A stretch of 20,000 nucleotides of DNA from Balamuthia mandrillaris (Eukaryota > Discosea > Longamoebia > Balamuthiidae), in contig JAVKOQ010000206.1 of NCBI GenBank assembly GCA_031835245.1, positions 5,001 through 25,000 of the forward strand. The letters are read 5' to 3'. Under the pieces are notes generated by a model. The model saw nothing but the letters and a program-made list of their open reading frames with translations, was not told where the DNA came from and searched no databases. Numbering within the stretch: position 1 is the first letter of the stretch; each line of letters starts with the position of its first letter. Positions 16,401-20,000 of the stretch are shown here, piece by piece. The position numbers were made by a program, and so were the translations under genes.

Positions 16401-19336
16401 TCTGTACGTGGTAACCACTTTAAAAAGAAAGAGAGTAGGACTCGTTGTTGAACTGTTATTGTTGTTGTTGTTTGCTGAAGTTTGTTGTTGCTGTTGTTGA
16501 TAAGAGTAAAGGCACGGTAACAATGTGGCTTTACTAAAACTGTCAGTTGCTGTCAACTCCTCCAGCCGTTCAGAAAAATGTGAGGCAGAGGAAGAAGTTG
16601 AGTCAATAGCCTCTTGTGTATGTATGTCCTGAACATGACTGTCTTCGAGAGGTATAACGCCGGAAGAGTTGGAATGTTGAGGTGATTTGAAATAGTAGAG
16701 AAACCCTTTCTTGAGGACGAACCAACGTTTTGTCCATGCTTTGAAGGACTCTCCACCCATTTTATGCAAGTAGCCCTGTTTTTGGGAGTTCACTGCCACG
16801 TATTGTCTGGAACTTAATTGCTGTTGGTTTTATGATTAATTTTAAAAACGAAGCATGAAAATGGAGCAGGAAGAAACGGGGGCTACGTACCTCCGGTTCT
16901 TTCGAGAGAGCGTCTGCTACTAATACTCTGCCAATTTTGTGGATGTTGAACTGAAGCAACCGCTGAAGATTTTCCAAAGAAGACTTTTCCATTTTGGACC
17001 TTTCTCTGTCTCCCAACCGCAGTTCTTCACGTAAAACAGAAGAACTTTCTGTCGTATTTTGGCACGAAGAGATTGTTTGCGAGTTTGTTAGCGCATTGCC
17101 CTGAGACTGTTGTGTTGCAAGTTGCAATTAGCTAAAGAAAGAAAAGACTGAGAGAAGAGAAGAGCGAGAATGTTTACAGCCATATTCTGCAAGAACAGAT
17201 AGACAGCAGGAAGTTTTTCGTCAATAAAAGGGTTGATCACTTGCATAAACTTTTCTTTCATAGAGAGTACTCCGTTGGCGAGTAGCTGTAGTATCTTTGA
17301 TACCAGTATAAGTGCTCTTTGGGCATCCCGTGAAGGCAACTCTTATAAATTGATGTTTGTTGAGATGATCATTTAGAAGAAGCAGGAGGAGCAGGAAGGG
17401 GAAGGAGAGGAGAATAACAACAACGACAATAAAGAGGTAAGATAAATGAAAATGGAATAGAAAATGGAAGCCTAACCATCAACTAGTTGCCATCCTTTTG
17501 GATTCACAATTATAGGGCAAAGAAAGCGGAGGAAAATGAAGCCTGCAACGGCAGCATGCTTGTGATTCGGAAACTTCTTGTTTACTGTCTCCCATAGATG
17601 GCTTGCAATGACCAAAAAGCCACTGTTAGATGTAAAAGTTGTTAGAATTGGGAATATAATAATGAAGACGAGAAAGAACAAGAACAAGAACAACAAGAAA
17701 CCAACCGCGGCATTTTAGGGAGAGAGTTGAGGATGACGTTCAGGAATGAATCAGTGACTTTAATTAGCTTTGCTACATTTCTCTGCTGAAGTTCTGCCAC
17801 AGCAGAGGCAACCGTCTCCTCATCCTGTGAATCGGGAAGTGGTTCCGCTGGCATGCCCATCTGTAGCCGCAGTTTTGTTTCATCGATCTATTATGATGCT
17901 TTTCATTAGAAGAAGAGAAACAGAGCAGCAAAGCAGCGGAGAAGAAGAGAAGAGATGAAGAGAAGAGTGAAAAGAACAACCTCCAACAGAGCGCAATCTG
18001 TATCAGTAGCACAAAGGGTCTGAATGGGTTCACGCAAAATGTCTTGTACATAGGCTTCACCAACTAGCTTTGCGTAGGCCGACATCATCTTCGTGGCAAA
18101 ACTGTTGCCTCTAAAGAGAGTGGTTGGATCCACTGTGAAAAACATAAAGCTCGTTACCATGATATACTTTGACAACGGTCATGTCTGAACGAAAAGAAGG
18201 AATGAAGACAGAAGACAGACGACAGAAGGAAGGAGAAAGAAGACAGAACAAGAATGAACCTGTAAATAATACTTCTTTGGATATCATCAATTTGAGAAGA
18301 GGCATAACGCACTCGTTCACAACAAAGAGTTCAGCCAACGCCTTCACCAATTGTTCTCTGGCGTTGGCCTCATCAATGGCATCACAGGTTGCCAACAATA
18401 ACTTCATGTCTGGTTGTTGCAACAACTGCAAAAACACGTCAGTTTAACTCATTTTCAAGAAGCAGGAAGAAAAAGAAACGACAAGAACAGAAGAAAGAAG
18501 ACAGAAGAAAGCAGAAAGAAGAACGAAGAAAGAAGAACGAAGAATGAAGAAAGAAGAATGAAGAACGAAGAAAGAAGAACGAAGAAAGAACAACAACAAG
18601 AGAGCCTAACCTCTTTCAAAGCTTTATGAGGACGAGGCAACCGCAAAGAACTGCCAGCAGGTGAGTGGGGCGACATTATTGGCGAGAGCACCGGCGATAG
18701 TAACGGCGAGGAAGGGCCGTCCATCCTCCCGATCGTCACCACGCCACGCTTTGGTCGTCGCTGTGTGTCCCTCCCCATGGTTTGCTCTCGCTCCTTTTCG
18801 TTCTCTTGTGGGCCCAGCCCTGTTTCTCTCTCTTTCTCTTTCCCTTTCTCCGTGCCTTTTACTTTTCGTTTCTCTTTGGCTTTCTCTTTCTCCCTCTCCT
18901 TTTCGGAGGAGTCCTCTCCCATCAATGCAGCAGCTGTTGCTTCTCCTTCTCTCTCCTCCTGCTTTTCTTCGGCCGCCACCACAGCAGCGGCAGCAGAAGA
19001 AGAAGGGGTGGCAACAGCGGCGCTGATGGCGGAAGCGGCGGCGTCAGACTCCTCGGGACAGATGCTTATACGGCGAGTGCCCATCACGGTTCGGCGGCGG
19101 GGCTTGCCAGCTCCTCCGCCGGAGGGGGCAGTGCCGTCGCCAGAGGCAGAGGCAGAGGCAGAGGTGTCCCCGCTGTTGCTGAGCTTCCATCGCTGCTTTG
19201 GGGCGGGCAGTATGTGAGAGCCTCCGCCTCCTCCTCCGCCTTTCCCTACCAATTTAATAGCTTGATGGGACGAAGAAGAAGCAGAAGAAGTAATGGCGTC
19301 TTCCTCTGAGGAAGAAGACGAAGGTGAACTCATCAT
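13426..19336 (-). CDS. RasGAP with four C-terminal PH domains
   Basis: A Ras GTPase-activating protein of 1460 aa, predicted to switch off a Ras-type GTPase at membranes. Sixteen minus-strand exons: 19336-18611, 18425-18260, 18132-17981, 17887-17706, 17622-17477, 17341-17178, 17106-16891, 16820-16029, 15899-15643, 15521-15497, 15423-14832, 14755-14718, 14614-14276, 14191-14066, 13970-13755, 13671-13426. Residues 1-242 are low-complexity. The RasGAP domain (about 243-530) has the arginine-finger loop TLFRGNSFATK (R305) and the signature FLRFLCPIIVNP (FLR 439-441), so it should be catalytic. PH domains lie at about 597-751, 917-1015, 1160-1250 and 1275-1370; each has the K-x(n)-(K/R)-x-RW pattern, for example GWLFKQGGKFQTWRKRWVVL, seen in phosphoinositide-binding PH domains. 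The exon 11 donor (GTACAT or GTGTAC) and exon 13 donor (GTGCGT or GTGCGA) are ambiguous, as is the exon 7 acceptor (17106 or 17100). Confidence 0.9.
18518..18587. repeat. Heptamer repeat (GAAGAAN)10 in RasGAP intron 1
   Basis: Ten tandem units of GAAGAA followed by A, C or T run without a gap. They lie in the intron between exons 19336-18611 and 18425-18260, and the sense strand reads NTTCTTC repeats. Confidence 0.85.
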
Positions 19337-19865
19337 TATTCAAGAGTTAAAAATGAGAGAATGCGAGGCGAGAAGAAAAAAAAAATAAAAACAAAAGAGA
19401 GGGCTTTTTTTCTTTCTGCACTTTCTCTTCTTTTTTTTTCCCTCCTTCTCCTCCTCTTCGTTTGTATCGGAAGAACGTGGCCTTTTTTTTTTTTGGTTTT
19501 TGGGTCTAAAATCGTTTTCTCTCTCTCTCTCCCTCCCCAAAAAGTACTTTCTTTTCTGTCTTTCTTTTTCTTCCTCCCCGCAAATGCTAAATGAATGGGG
19601 ATATCCCCTCGCTCCATCCATCAGAATTTATCTATATTCAGACAAATTTTGCCCCCGGCGGAGTACGCCTACCTGGCCTCGCGTTCGACCCCCGGAGGAC
19701 CCCACTTTCTTTTGGACCCCACTTGTCGACAAGATCAACGTATTTCCTTTTATAAATTGGTCTCTGATTTTTTATTGGATGTTTGAAATTTTGAGATCAT
19801 GCAGCATAAAAAATGAAAGAAAGAAAAAAGAAAGAAAGAAGGAAAGAAAGAAAAACAAAAAAACG
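19337..19865. promoter_or_regulatory. Divergent upstream region of RasGAP gene and right-edge gene
   Basis: This 529-bp gap lies between two divergent ATGs. It contains long T and pyrimidine runs near the RasGAP side, a 12-bp perfect palindrome CTTGTCGACAAG (19722-19733), a TATAAA (19751-19756) 110 bp before the plus-strand ATG, and a purine-rich AAAG stretch (about 19812-19864) that would be 5' UTR. No coding frame is supported. Confidence 0.55.
19722..19733. repeat. Perfect palindrome CTTGTCGACAAG
   Basis: A 12-bp self-complementary site 18 bp upstream of a TATAAA in the upstream region of the right-edge gene. It shares TTGTCGAC and GTCGACAA with the inverted repeat at 6691-6717. Confidence 0.45.
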
Positions 19866-20000
19866 ATGGAGGTGGACTTTAAAGTGGGCGACATCACCGC
19901 TGCGCTTCGTGCAGCTGCCAACCAGCGGAGCACCGCTGTCACAGAGCCTTCCACCCCTGCCGCCATCGTCGGCAACAACAACAACAACACAAAAACTCCC
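19866..20000 (+). CDS. 5' end of an unidentified gene (cut by window edge)
   Basis: An ATG opens a frame of 45 codons without a stop up to the window edge, beginning MEVDFKVGDITAALRAAANQ and then turning into Thr/Pro and a run of Asn. The sequence becomes GC-richer exactly at this ATG after an A/T-rich leader, and TATAAA lies 110 bp upstream. The first 20 residues look like a short amphipathic helix. The family cannot be told from this fragment. Confidence 0.6.
   Translation, partial: MEVDFKVGDITAALRAAANQRSTAVTEPSTPAAIVGNNNNNTKTP

Noticed and set aside
18480-18600. Tandem heptamers as a CRISPR array
   Set aside because: There are no unique spacers, the repeat unit is 7 bases, and the genome is eukaryotic.

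Overview
The window reads as a piece of a protist nuclear genome, most likely an amoebozoan (a free-living amoeba of the Acanthamoeba/Balamuthia type; this placement is my inference, not a database result). The grounds are dense genes with many short introns, weak GT-AG splice sites, AG/CT microsatellites inside introns, RhoGEF and RasGAP signalling proteins with plain PH domains, and a large cysteine-rich surface protein with a Gly-rich membrane segment and an integrin-beta-like tail. I see no bacterial operon structure, rRNA, tRNA, CRISPR array, transposon or virus-like element.

Layout, left to right. (1) 20-3226, minus: a RhoGEF with an IQ motif, a DH domain and a PH domain, 10 visible exons, running off the left edge. 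(2) 3715-6309, minus: a four-exon gene for an ERI1-type DEDDh 3'-5' exonuclease fused to an hnRNP F/H-like RRM, four RanBP2-type zinc fingers and an RGG region. (3) 6841-8395, minus: a three-exon gene for an acidic, coiled-coil-rich protein I do not recognise. (4) 8953-13268, plus: a secreted or type I membrane protein of 1370 aa with about 28 cysteine modules. (5) 13426-19336, minus: a 16-exon gene for a RasGAP followed by four PH domains (1460 aa). (6) 19866-20000, plus: the 5' end of a further gene, cut by the window edge. Genes 3/4 and 5/6 are divergent pairs with roughly 0.5 kb shared upstream regions; genes 4/5 are tail to tail with about 157 bp between stop codons.

Exon joins were worked out by hand from reading frame, GT-AG sites and domain continuity. 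Each complete gene closes in frame over all joins (690, 451, 1370 and 1460 aa), which supports the models; a few joins have an equally good alternative and are flagged. Functionally, a Rho activator, a Ras inactivator and a possible integrin-like adhesion receptor lie within 20 kb. They may act in the same adhesion/cytoskeleton pathway, but eukaryotic gene neighbourhood is weak evidence for that.

The points most worth a second look are the integrin-beta-like tail of gene 4, the exonuclease/RRM/zinc-finger fusion of gene 2, the RasGAP plus four-PH layout with two very small exons, and a window-wide rule that introns carry CT-rich tracts on the sense strand directly after weak 5' splice sites.
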